From Tetrahymena thermophila SB210 (taxonomy: Eukaryota > Ciliophora > Oligohymenophorea > Hymenostomatida > Tetrahymenidae): DNA of 64,000 nucleotides. Each line of letters opens with the position of its first letter. Within the stretch, counting starts at the first letter, position 1. This document shows positions 1-11,586 of the stretch, in pieces. The notes beneath the pieces were generated by a model. The model was not told the origin of the DNA. It saw only the letters and a list, made by a program, of their open reading frames with translations, and made no database searches. The stretch spans positions 1 to 64,000 of the forward strand of contig NW_002476025.1 of assembly GCF_000189635.1 (NCBI RefSeq), written 5' to 3'. The position numbers were made by a program, and so were the translations under genes.

Positions 1-17
1 ACCCCAACCCCAACCCC
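1..17. repeat. Macronuclear telomere, C-rich strand (CCCCAA repeats)
   Basis: The window begins with nearly three C4A2 repeats, the telomere type of Tetrahymena and related ciliates, and then drops straight into AT-rich DNA. The C-rich strand reads 5' to 3' into the window, as expected for a left chromosome end. Native telomeres are much longer, so the record is probably trimmed. Confidence 0.95.
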
Positions 18-1084
18 ATATTTTATTAAATTATTAAAAATATAAAAAATAAGTTTGTTTTTTAAGAATTTGCTAAATCAATCAATAAATATTAATATGT
101 ATTGCAAACTAATCAAACTTTACTAAAAGATAACTAATAAAATAGTTTAAATAAATAAATAAAATAAACTAAATTAATTAAAATGAATTTGATCAAATTT
201 TTAAATTAATTAAAAGTAATTTAAATAAATTAAAAAAAAGTCTTAAAATAGTCTGCATTTTAATTAACATAATTGTTTCCAAAAATATGAAGAAGTTAAA
301 TGATCAATTTTTTTTTACAATTTATCATAAAGAATTAAATTTTAAATCCATTCCTTCTGTAATCAAGCTAAATTATTTTTTACTTTTTATGTAAAAAAAT
401 TAATTCTACTTTCAAAACAATTTTTATGATCAATTATGAATATTCTTAAGACAAAGTGAATACAATAATTGATTAAACAAACTTTTCTTAAATACTATAT
501 TCTATGCTTGCTAATATTTAGAGCGGATTTTAATATATTTATTATCATTTTGCATAAAATAGTAAGATGCTATATTTCATTTTTAAAAAATAAATCTAAA
601 ATTGGCAATTATTTTGGATAGAATTATATTTGAAATATATTAAAAAATTAAATTTCAAATGAGGTCTTAATAGTAACTATCAGATATCTAAAAGCTTAAA
701 AAATGAATTAAATTGATAAATATAGTTAGTGATGAAATCGAAAACGAAAAAGGAGAAAAATGAATTGAACACAAAGTAAGTAATTGAAAATAACAAGGAG
801 ATGTGTGTATAAATATTTTGCATAAAGATTATCAGTATTAAAAGAAGCGAATTCATTAAAAAAGAAAAGAAGAGAGAATAGTAAATTATTGAAAATATTA
901 CTATTTAATTAATTAATTTCAATCAAAAAGGGATTTTAATAACAATTATAAATAAAAATTGAATATTTAAGATTTCATTAGTAAAGAAAAAGAATAATAC
1001 TTTCTTGCATAAAATAATTAAATAAATAAATTAATAAATAATTGATTTAATTAATATAAAAATCAACAAAAGTCTATCATATAA
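18..1084. other. Subtelomeric non-coding DNA
   Basis: About 1.07 kb of very AT-rich sequence lies between the telomere and the first gene. I see no convincing reading frame, RNA gene or tandem array. It must contain the promoter of the YIPF6-like gene, but no specific element can be named. Confidence 0.6.
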
Positions 1085-2487
1085 ATGGATATCGAAGGTC
1101 AACACGGTAATTAAGGTGAATTAGCAGGAAATATTTAGTTGTTAGATAACGAATAGCCTTAGGGTATTTCTAGCGCTTAATACTAAAAGTCTGAATAAAA
1201 GGCCACATCAACTCTTGATGAACCCGTTTCAGAAACAATTGTAAAATATTAATTAGCAAGAAAAATACTATTTTAAATTGAAAAAAAATCGATAAATAAC
1301 AAGCATTTAATTTATATTTTAAAATGATTGAATGAAACATAAATTTGTGATATCTAAAACATTTTATAAAAACTAGCTTAGAGATTTGAGAATGATTGGA
1401 TACAAATTGAAATACGTTTTACTTCCTAAAATGAAAGAAGATAAAGGAAAAGAATTGAGAAATTGTAAATTTTACTATTTGAATTTACTGAGTTTAGTTC
1501 AAACAAAATTTTAATTAGAATACAAGTTAATATTCATATTTTTTAACCTTAGGGGATTTATGGGGACCTCTTCTATTGTGCTTATGTCTTGCCATGTAAA
1601 ATATTGATTTTTTTTCTTATGTGTTTTAAAATTTGAACAAAAAAATAATAATTATTATGTTTGTTAATTATTTCTATTTAAAAAAAGCACTTTAAGTATT
1701 GCCACTTCTAGCCAAGCTGAAACAGTTTTTGCCATTATTTTTGTAGTTGTTTGGATAGGTGCTGGTGTAGTTACACTCAATGCTAAGTTATTAGGTGGAA
1801 AAATGTAAATAATTAATAATTTATAATTTAATGCACGATATGCTCAAATAATTATTGTTTGCTTGCTGCTGTTAAAATTTCTCCTAATTTGATATTTATT
1901 TTCAAATGAACTTAAAATGCATAAAAAACTAGATTTTATTTATTTTGATGCAAGTAATAATTAAACTATCTTTAAAAATCTAAAAAAGGAGAAACGTACG
2001 TAATAGATATAGCATAATCAAACATAATTTTCTATTTCATAAATAAATAAAAAAAAAGCAATTAATTTTATTAGAAAATTTCGATATTATTTTTCTTTGA
2101 TAAATCAGTGCTTCTTTCATTTTTATAATTTAATTTAACTTTTTTATAATATTAATTGTTTATAAAAAGTTCCTTCTTCTAGTCTGTATGTGTATTGGGA
2201 TATTGCATTTTTCCTATTAATATAGCTTCCTTTATTTCCTTATTTTTACCTAAAGGATATACTGTGTTATTTATAGTTAAGGCATGTATTTGTGGTTTGA
2301 GCTTCTTATGGTCTACAAGAGGTATTTTATATAAATATTAAAATTAATTTATAAATATTATTAAAAACGAAATTTAGCTTCAGTACCATTCATGGGAACC
2401 TTAGTAAGTGAAGAAAAGAAATTTTTGGCTGTTTACCCTGTATTTTTATTCTATCTTTTCTTGAGTTGGTTTGCTTTAGTTGCCTGA
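1085..2487 (+). CDS. YIPF6-like Yip1-domain Golgi membrane protein
   Basis: Six exons (1085-1240, 1377-1464, 1553-1595, 1688-1804, 2170-2321, 2378-2487) join in phase with GT-AG introns and end at TGA. YIP1/YIPF proteins are multi-pass Golgi/ER proteins that bind Rab GTPases and act in vesicle traffic. Visible YIPF6-type blocks, in order: DEPVSET near residue 45; LRDLRMIGYKLKYVLLP; WDLWGPLLLCLCLA; TLNAKLLGGK; SFFQSVCVLGYCIFP; and a final LAVYPVFLFYLFLSW. The Trp codon of WDLWGP is split by an intron. The hydrophilic N-terminus is followed by about five membrane segments, and length (about 220 residues) matches the family. TAA/TAG fall where other species carry polar residues. It is the most telomere-proximal gene. 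Assignment to YIPF6 rather than another YIPF member rests on the DLWGP and QSVCVLGYC blocks. Confidence 0.88.
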
Positions 2488-3483
2488 GAACGAATCAATC
2501 TATATTTATCAATTAAAATAAAATAAATTAAATAACAAAATCAGAAGATAGTAATGAGACTCGCTTTAAGTAAATCTCTACAAAAATTTACAAAATTCTA
2601 ATACAGTACAAATTAAATAACTATTATTATCTATTAATATTCATAAATTGTGCATTATCTGTTAAAAATCTATCTTGATGATTGAAAGCTGTTTAATCCT
2701 TTTTCATTAAAATAAAGTTAAATAACTTTTTATGATTTATATTTAAATATAGCATTTCAAAAAATTAAAACAAATTAAAAGGATAAATCAAAAATAATTT
2801 TAAATATACAAATTATTTAAATGAAATTGCTAAAAAAATTGATTAATTATTTTATCTTTAATTTGAGTTGGTTTTATTTTTAAAAATTTTAATTTTGTCA
2901 TTTTTTATTATAAAATCAAATATTGAATAAATTTTCTTTCAAACATTTTAAAGTTAAAAATTTTTAACTCCTATTTTATTTAGGCTTTGCATATTTTCAG
3001 AATTTTATTAATTTTAACTAAGTTTGCTGAAAAATATTTTAAAGGTTTTATGCTTTAGCTTTTAAATATATTTTTTGTTAAAATAAATGCAAAATATTTG
3101 ATATTTTAATTAGTTTAAATGCTACTATTTAGTTTTGTAGGAAAGTTAATTTTTAGGATGAGAGAAAAAAAATAGCTTTATTTGTTTTTTAAGATTTGTA
3201 ATATTAATATAATTTAATTGTTGAGCCTAATCTAATATATTTTTTTTAAAAGTTTTTTATATTTCTAAATAAAATTCATTAATTTAGTAAAAAAATTAAT
3301 TAAAAATTAACTTATATTTTTGTTATTTGAATTAATAGAAAAATATTTTGAAAAAAAATGAAAAATAATTAAAATGCTTTTATTTCTTTCTATAAAGAAT
3401 ATAAAATATGAACTCCTTGAATTGAATTTATATATGTAGTTTAAGAGTAAGCAGTTTACATATATATAAATAGTAAAAATCAA
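2488..3483. other. Intergenic, convergent genes
   Basis: This AT-rich stretch separates the 3' ends of two convergent genes. Nothing recognisable is seen in it; it presumably holds both 3' UTRs and poly(A) sites. Confidence 0.5.
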
Positions 3484-4658
3484 TCATTATTTAAGTTTAT
3501 TATTTAAGAGGACATCATAAACGATAGCAAAATCTTTACGATTAAGTCCCAATTCAACCAATTTTTAGTAAATATCTTTTGCATGGTTACCAAGAGGAAC
3601 ATCAGCAGAAGCTTGTTTTGCAGCATCAGCAGCTAATCCTAAATCCTTAAGCATAAGTTCACAAGCAAAACCTCCTTCATAACCCTTAGAAGCAGGAACA
3701 TTTTCTAATACGCCAGGGCAAGGGTTATAGACTTCACTACTCCAGCATCTACCAGATGCAGTATTCATGATTGATGAAAGAACCTATTTTATTATTTATT
3801 AGTTTATTTATTTTAAAAATGGAAATTAATAAATAAATAAATAAAAAGACAAAAAATATATTTATTTATAACAGTTTTTTAAAAAAAATAATTTTTTTGA
3901 TTGAAAATGATAGCATAATTTAATTCTCATAATATTTGTTCTACTAATAATTTTATTTATGTCTTTTAGAATATTTTAATGACTAATATAAATATAAAAT
4001 TGTTTACTTTAGGGTCGATACCAAGCTTTTTGCCCAAGGAGATAGCTTCTGCAACGGCTATCATTTCAATACCAAGAGCCATGTTATTGCAAATTTTAGC
4101 AATAGATCCAGCACCAGGTTTTTCACAGTTGGCGATATTTTTACCCATGTGTTAAAGAAGATTTTTGCATTCTTAGAAGAGTTCCTTATTTTCAGCACCA
4201 ACCATAAAAGTGAGAGTACCAGCTGTTGCAGCACCAACACCACCACTAACAGGAGCATCAATGTAACGTTGATTGACCTTCTTAGCATTTTCGTAGATCT
4301 TTATAGCAGCATGATAAGAAATTGTAGATGAATCAATAAACAAACTATTTTTTGCACTCTTTTAGAATAATCCATTTTCCCCTTCTAAGACACTGCTAAC
4401 ATGGGAAGAGTTAGGAAGCATTGTAACGAACTTGTTAGCTTTACGTGCCAATACTGTAACATCTTCACAAACAGCTAAACCTTCTTTAGCATATTTCTTC
4501 AAAGAATCTTTATTTACATCAAAAGCAATAACTTCAAAGCCACCTTTTCTAGCTAAATTAAGAGCCATAGGGCCACCCATATTTCCCAAACCGATGAAAC
4601 CAACAGTTTCTGCTCTGAGATATTAGGAGTTATTTAAGGAACGAGCGATTCTTCTCAT
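3484..4658 (-). CDS. 3-hydroxyisobutyrate dehydrogenase (mitochondrial, valine catabolism)
   Basis: Two exons (4658-4008 and 3783-3484, intron 4007-3784, phase 0) encode about 316 residues, the normal family length. The enzyme oxidises 3-hydroxyisobutyrate to methylmalonate semialdehyde with NAD. Residues 20-32 read GFIGLGNMGGPMA, the dinucleotide-binding loop. A substrate-binding block APVSGGVGAATAGTL and the catalytic-lysine region GAGSIAKICNNMALG follow. After the intron comes MNTASGRCWSSEVYNPCPGV, very close to the C-terminal signature of animal HIBADH. The start at 4658 gives an Arg-rich first 18 residues (MRRIARSLNNS...), consistent with a mitochondrial targeting peptide. A related beta-hydroxyacid dehydrogenase is the alternative, but the SGRCWSS block argues for HIBADH. 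Confidence 0.92.
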
Positions 4659-7076
4659 TGTAAAAGCTATCTGCTACTATTTATTTATTGATGTTAAAAT
4701 TTAGTATTTTTTAATTGATTTTATTATTATATTAAAAATTGATCTTCTTCTGATGCTTTTATAATATATTTGTTATGTTAAATAAAAATATCAGATTTAC
4801 AAAACAATTAATAAGAAATATCTTTTTTTATTGGAAATTGTTAATTCATATCCATGTGATAGCTATACTATTCATTAAGATGGCAATATTAGATCACCTT
4901 TATCCTTAATACAATCCAAATGACCTTAAAATGTGAAATTATTCTCTAAGAAGATACGTATTTTGTATTTTCAATGTTATTCAGATTTATTTACAAAACT
5001 TATAAATCTTTAGACATTTCATAGTAGTTAAATAAATAATCTTACACTTTTATTTACTAAAAATATGATATGCTCATCAAAAAATGTAATATATTAATAT
5101 GATCCTTAAGGTATTATTAAATTTCCTTTTTAATTCTCAAATAAAATTAAAATCGACTAGCAACTTTTATGATAGATTGATTTAACTAAATAGTTTATGT
5201 ATATTATTTTGTATTAAAATATATTTTTAACATAAAATTAATAAAAATTAATGATATTGATTAGTTTATTCAGACAGACAGACAATTTTTATAGTTTTTA
5301 AAGTAAATCTTTAATTAGAATAATCTAATTATTATTGTTTTTGTGTGTAATATTATAAATATAATTTTTTTAATAAAATTAATAGTATATTAATAAAAAA
5401 TATAATTATTTTTATTTGAAATAATAATTATGCTCTCACTTTTAACTAGTTTTATATTTTCAATATTTTTCATACATAATTCCATCAGTTTCCCTAATCC
5501 TATAAACCTTTGAAATTAATAATTTTTATAAAAAATTTGAAAAAATTAAAAAAGGTACTATAAATTTTTCTATCTATATAAATAAATTTTAATGGTTAAT
5601 GTTAATAGATAAGATTATTATTTAAAAATTATTTTTTTAAATTTATTTAAATTATTCTTTTAAGACTAGATAGATATTTAAGTATTAAAGCTAATAAAAA
5701 AGCAAAATATTTAAAAAAAGAATATGCTTAAAAATCATTTTTATTAAAAAATATTTTATTAAAGTTTTAAGTTTTAATAATTTAATAATAACCTCTTAAT
5801 GTATGATTATTTTCAAGAGGTTTTATTTAGTTTTTTAAGTAAAATAAAATTATTTTTTACTAATCGATTTAAATCATAAAGTATAATTAATATAAACAGA
5901 ACAATTTATTTACTTTGATATGAACTTAATGAACAAATATTTTATAATTAAAAGCATATATTAAGTAAAATTATAAAAATTAATTGTATTGATTTTCATT
6001 AATGGCCACATCTATTAATTTAAAAATTGAAACAACTTAATGAACTAATTTTGTTATATGAAAATAGATAATCAACCTAAAATTTATTTTTAATAATACA
6101 AATATTTAAATACATGAGATTAATGCTTGAATCTATTTACTTATTATATTTAATTGTAAAATTTGAGCTAAGACTTTGTATAAAAAACTAATTAGTTTTT
6201 TTATCGAAAAAAGTTTTTTTAAAATTAATTAAGTTATTAATTATTAACGTAATTACTAAATAATAAATCAAAAATATAAAACTAATTAAGAGTTTTTATT
6301 AATTTCCCATAAAAAAAAGAGTAAATTTATTTATTTATTAAATTATGCTTTTCTACTTTATGAACCAATTAGAAATTATAAAAATTTTAAACAGTATAGA
6401 ATAAATAGCTAAATATAGTCATGGCACTTCTTTATTGCTAATTCCAAATTGATATTTAAGAATAAAACACAAAAAAATGATTTGTTTAAAAACTTTTATA
6501 TAAAATACAAACCCATGTATTTGCTTGTTTTACCAGCTTACTTAACTTAATGTACTGAATAAGTTATAAAATAATCATATAATTATTCTCTATTTGGTGA
6601 TAGGTATGAACGAATTTGAAGTGGAGTTTTTATTAAAAACTGATATATTTATCAATTGTTACTTTAATATTCACAGTTTTATTAGCGGATCAAATTTTTG
6701 AGAAATTTTATGAAATATTACAATTAATATTTATATTAGTTGATGAATTAAATACCTTTAAAAATACTCAACGCATGAATAAGATATTAGTTTTTTGTGA
6801 ATTAAATTTTTAATCATAAAAAAAATCAAAAAAGTTATATGATCGAGCTTTGCATATATTTGAATTAAGGTAATAATTTTATTTAAATATGTATGTATAT
6901 GCAATTATATAAAAATATATATTTATATATCAATTTGAGGAATAATTTAAGCAAAATTTGTAAAAATTTTAAGTATTTAGTTAGTCGATTATGAAAATTA
7001 ATAGTAATTAATGTAAGTGAGATTAGTAATTAGTGGTAGGTAGTTCATTTATTTATTAATGTATTTATATTTTCAT
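4659..7076. other. Intergenic, no gene seen
   Basis: About 2.4 kb of AT-rich DNA. It contains a short CAGA-type microsatellite near 5273-5284 and scattered homopolymers. No frame with conserved-looking protein was found. It includes the upstream region of the dehydrogenase gene. Confidence 0.5.
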
Positions 7077-8579
7077 TCATTTATTTATTTTAGTAAAATT
7101 TGTTGTGGGAGATGAGCTTGGGCTACTGCAGGAAAAAACAATTTTTACACAAGGAGATTTTTCTTGAGTTTATCTTTAAGATATTAAGTTATTCAAGTAT
7201 TATTATTGTTGTTAGTTATAGGAATTATGAGCAAGATATTTATTTAAGATTTAATATGTGTTTTTAAGAATTTCGGAAGCTATAAATCTGAATGATTCAT
7301 GATGAAGCATAAAAGTTTTAGCGCTTTCATTACTGGAATGCTAATTTTAACTGAGTTTAAATTCATCTTCGCAGATAGAGAGAAGACCTTCATTTTTACT
7401 GAAAAAGAAAGTATTTAGATAAACTACGTTATTTTAAGAGAAATCAACAGATTTAGCAAAATCCTTAAATGAAGAAAGAATCAAATTAATAGAAAGTAGA
7501 GAATACATTCTAGCTTCGAAGCTGAGTTATGACTTAAATTTATTAAAGGATTTATGATGAGCGAAGGTGATTTAATCTAAATAAGTGGGGAGATTTCCTG
7601 CGCATAATGTAAAATTTTATTAAAGAATTCTTCTATATGCAATTAAGTGAAAAATTTAATTTTTCTATGCTAAAAGATTTGAGAAGTTATCAATTAAATC
7701 TCCAGATTCTGAATCAATTGATGGTTAGATTTATTGTTATTAATTTGATGATGCTGTTTGAGAATCTTCTAATTTTAATTGGAATATGAGGCAATCTGAA
7801 TCTGTGCATGTCGATGCCAATAACTCTTTGTCCTTGTTGGTAAATTTTAGAATAAGATTAATCCAATCCAATACATGCAAGTGTGTGTATAGAGGAAATC
7901 TATTCATGTTACTTTTTAAATAGTCTTAGAATCTTTTTACATATTTTTTAAATTTATCTGCAGTTTAAGGTCTCAAGGATGAAAATTAAAGGGAACTCAA
8001 TCTTTGATCGAGAAGCAGAAATTCTAGACAGTACATAAAAACTTTTAAAAGTATTTTACAGTTAGTAGAATCTAATTTCTGCATCTACAAAAAATTTTCG
8101 AAATAAGGTATAATTTCTCCATCTAGGTCAATAGCTCTCTCTTTTGTAAGTTCAATTATGAGATCTTCTGTCGTACATATTTCTTCCAAGTGAGTAACTT
8201 CTGTCAATCTTTTTTAGCTGTGTACATTATATTGTCCATTTTAGTTCATTTATTAGTTTTGATTCATTTTAGTAGAAACGCATCCTCCTCCTAAAAGGGT
8301 GACTTCGTTACACTTCTTGATGCATTTCATATCATTCGAGATACTAAAATGATGTTGTAAAGATTGGAATTATAATTAATCTCCAAGTTTTAATTTGTTT
8401 TTTACTAAGTTTATAATATAAGAAGCAGCTGTAAAAGATAAGAATGTTTAATTAGTCTTATTTGTTAATTTGTTAGTAGAAGTGCATTGAATGACCTTTC
8501 CTAGAGATATATCAATTAAAAGTTAACTTTTCATATTCTAGTTCCATTCCAAATAAATATTCAAAAGTTTTTGTTTCAT
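7077..8579 (-). CDS. Unrecognised 500-residue protein, intronless
   Basis: One uninterrupted frame runs from ATG at 8579 to TGA at 7079-7077 with many in-frame TAA/TAG (Gln) codons. By chance a TGA should appear roughly every 60 codons at this composition, so 500 codons without one is strong support. Base composition is also clearly richer in G and C than the flanks. I do not recognise a family. The protein looks soluble and helical, with a Lys/Asn/Gln-rich N-terminal third, a middle part with alternating charged and leucine-rich segments (for example FMYCLEFLLLDQRL), a short Gln run and a Ser/Pro-rich C-terminus. Several Cys residues are scattered but form no obvious zinc motif. Its start is about 3 kb from the divergent flippase gene. 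Confidence 0.8.
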
Positions 8580-11500
8580 ATTTATAATTTATATTGAGTA
8601 AGTTATTAGAATATTTGTAAATATTAAATTTTAATTATTGTATGTTTTTTTTTTTTAAAGTTAAAATTTGATTGATATTTATTTTGTATTTTACTTTTTT
8701 TTTTTCAGCAAAATGTATTTTTTTTTAATTAATGTTGTTTATTTTTTTCTTTTGATTTATCAGTTTAATAACTTTGGTTTGCAACTTCTTTAATTTATTT
8801 TTTTGAATGAAAATCAGTACTTTCTTGCATTATTAATCTATTATGATGATTAGATATTAATAAGTGATATAAATAAGTGAATGATTATTGTTTCTATTTA
8901 CTTTCTCTTATTTTTAGTACTCTCTAAATTAATTTAAAAGGAATACCTTTTTAAATACGAGTAAATGTTGTCTATAAATAAAGGCAAAGAGAATATCAAA
9001 TAAATTACAGATTTATCTTCTTTTTTATAAGTTTTTTTCTTCGTACAATTATTAGTAAGGTATAAAAGAAAGGAAAAAAGTCAATTAAATGTTTAAAAAT
9101 TCCTCACGTTTTTAATTATTATAATAGTAATTAAGGTAAAAGCTAAATAAAAGAGATTGATGAATTTACAAAATAAAAAATTAGATTACTAAAACAAAAT
9201 TAAAAAGATCTGTGAATTTAAAAATATAAAAAATAATTGAATAGGCTGACTTAGTTTATTTTTCCAAGTTATTTAAAGATAATACTTACACTTTTGCTTT
9301 TGGACTCTTTTATTTCTTGGAGATCAAAGAGTACTCTAAAAGTATAAACTAATAATTAAAAACATACAATCGTCTTCATTAAGTAATATTTAATAAAAAA
9401 GAAAAAAGGAACAAACAAATATTTCTTTTTTAAATGTGAGTCAGATTTAAACAAAAGTATGAAGTTTACTTTTATTTAGTAAAAAAAAAATTAATTGAAT
9501 AGCTCTTGTCTATACTAATGAATGTACAAAATTTGATTAAGTAACGAACGCACAATCTATTTTTATCTTTTTTTATAAATATCTAAATTTGTAAATTCGT
9601 TATGAACAATAAATTAGTTTATCAAAACTAACTTAAATGAGTTAGAAATGGCTTTTGATTTTGTCTTTAGATAATATTTTTTAAATTTTATGATGTTTAT
9701 TGTTTTTTTCTGCAAATATACTTTTTTTTAATAAACAAACAAACAAATAAATATAAAATTAAAGAGAGAAAAAAAGAAGAGAGCTATTAGATTAATTATT
9801 ATAAATACCCCTAAAAGAAAAGACCATACATATATTTTATATTTCACTCTTCAAAACTCTAAATAAAATTTATTCTTACACAGATAACTATTGAGTTGTA
9901 CAATTTAAAAAAAATTAAATTTTAACTTTAATTCTTGAAAATTTCTCACAAAATATTTACATGTTACAATAAAATATCATTTTATAGACTTAAACATTAA
10001 GATCTCTTAAAATAGACTAAATATTTATTAAAAATAACAATTTGTTTCATTTTGTTTAAATTATTAATAAGAATTTCTCAGAAAAAGCTTTAATTATTCA
10101 TATTACTATTAATGTAATTTCATGCAATTATATTAAATATGATAGATAATTTGCTTATAGATATAGACAAAAATTTGAATAATCAATACATCTATAATAT
10201 ACAATTATGGTCTATGAAATATTTAAAAGTAAGTTTATTTCCTATTAAATAAAGTTTACCAATTTCTATTTAAAAATCTACTTAATAAATTTGGTATTAA
10301 AAATAGATGAAAATTGCTATTTTAAAATATCTATCTTGTAAGTTATAGAAATATAAGAAACTCTAGATAAATATTTTGATCTTTTAATAAAATTTAATAA
10401 GAATTAAACTTAAGAATTTATTTTATTTTAAAGTTTTATAAAGAAAAAGAAATATTTTTTTTAATTTCTAATAATTAAGTTAATTTATATTTTGAAGATT
10501 TCCAAGTATTTTTGAAAAAATAAATAAAGATACCTCTTACCTAACTGTCTATCTATCTAACTATCTATTTCCAATTTATTTTATATCTTAAATTTAACAT
10601 TTTTGAAGGTTAATTTTAATAATAATGTATCTTATTTTGTGAATTATTTCTAAATTAAAATTCCATAAAAATATGATGTTTTGCAAAAATAAAATGATTA
10701 TATTCTCTTCTTTATATAAGTTTAATTAATTTTTAATAGGAAAAGACTACATAAAAGCATAATCAAAATTATTTCATTGATAATTCACTCAATTATTTTC
10801 AAAAATATTTCAAAAAATAAATAAAAATCCTGAGAGAAAAAACTTATGAGAATTAATTTTTAAAGTGAAAAAATAGGATTTATTTATTTTAATGCTAAAA
10901 AATATTTAGCAATTAAATGAATAAATTATAAATTATTTTAGAAGAGAAGCTAGTAAAAATTTATTTTAAATAATTTTAAGTAATTAAACCAATATTTAAT
11001 TATAAACAAACAAAAAAGAAATGATCACTTCTCTTTTTCGTTATTAATTTGTCTTGTTTTAATGTAATATATTACTCTTTCTGACTTTTAATACAACAAC
11101 CTAGAAAACACAGCTTTAATACATGATATTTATTCTGAGTAATATGTATTCGATAATATAATGTTTATCGCAAAATAACTAACCAATAAATCTTGCATTC
11201 ATATATACATACATTCATACACTCTTAAGTTCTCATACATACTAATAAACTTGCATATAGCAAGCCGATTGATAGGCTGGCAGGTAGGTAGGTAAGAAAA
11301 TAGGATGAATTAAAAGTTATTTATGAAATAAACAAAAGAATAAAAGCAAACGAACTGTCATAAATTTGTGATAATAAATAGAGAAAAAATAAATAAAGGA
11401 GTAGTAATTATTTTTAATATTTATAATTAAAAAGAAAGAGCATTCAATAGCCTTTTTTGATTATTAAAATTAAAAAATTAATATATACTATAACTCAACA

Positions 11501-11586
11501 AGCAAAAAAGAAGAAAGTAGGACGAAGGAGTGAGTAACAAAGACATAAATAAAACTAGAAAGTCCTAACAGTATAATTTAGCAAAA
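8580..11586. other. Intergenic between divergent genes
   Basis: About 3 kb of AT-rich sequence between divergent starts. It holds poly-T tracts near 8645-8725, an imperfect inverted repeat around 9293-9340 (AAAGAGT/ACTCTTT arms), a TCTA microsatellite near 10545-10567 and a GTAGG-type tract near 11281-11293. No gene is visible. Promoters of both flanking genes must lie here. Confidence 0.5.
10543..10567. repeat. TCTA/TCTAAC microsatellite
   Basis: A short run of TCTA units with one TCTAAC interruption in non-coding DNA. It is simple sequence with no sign of function. Confidence 0.7.

Noticed and set aside
9293..9340. Imperfect inverted repeat as a small RNA or terminator
   Set aside because: Arms are short and mismatched, and such pairing is common by chance in AT-rich DNA.
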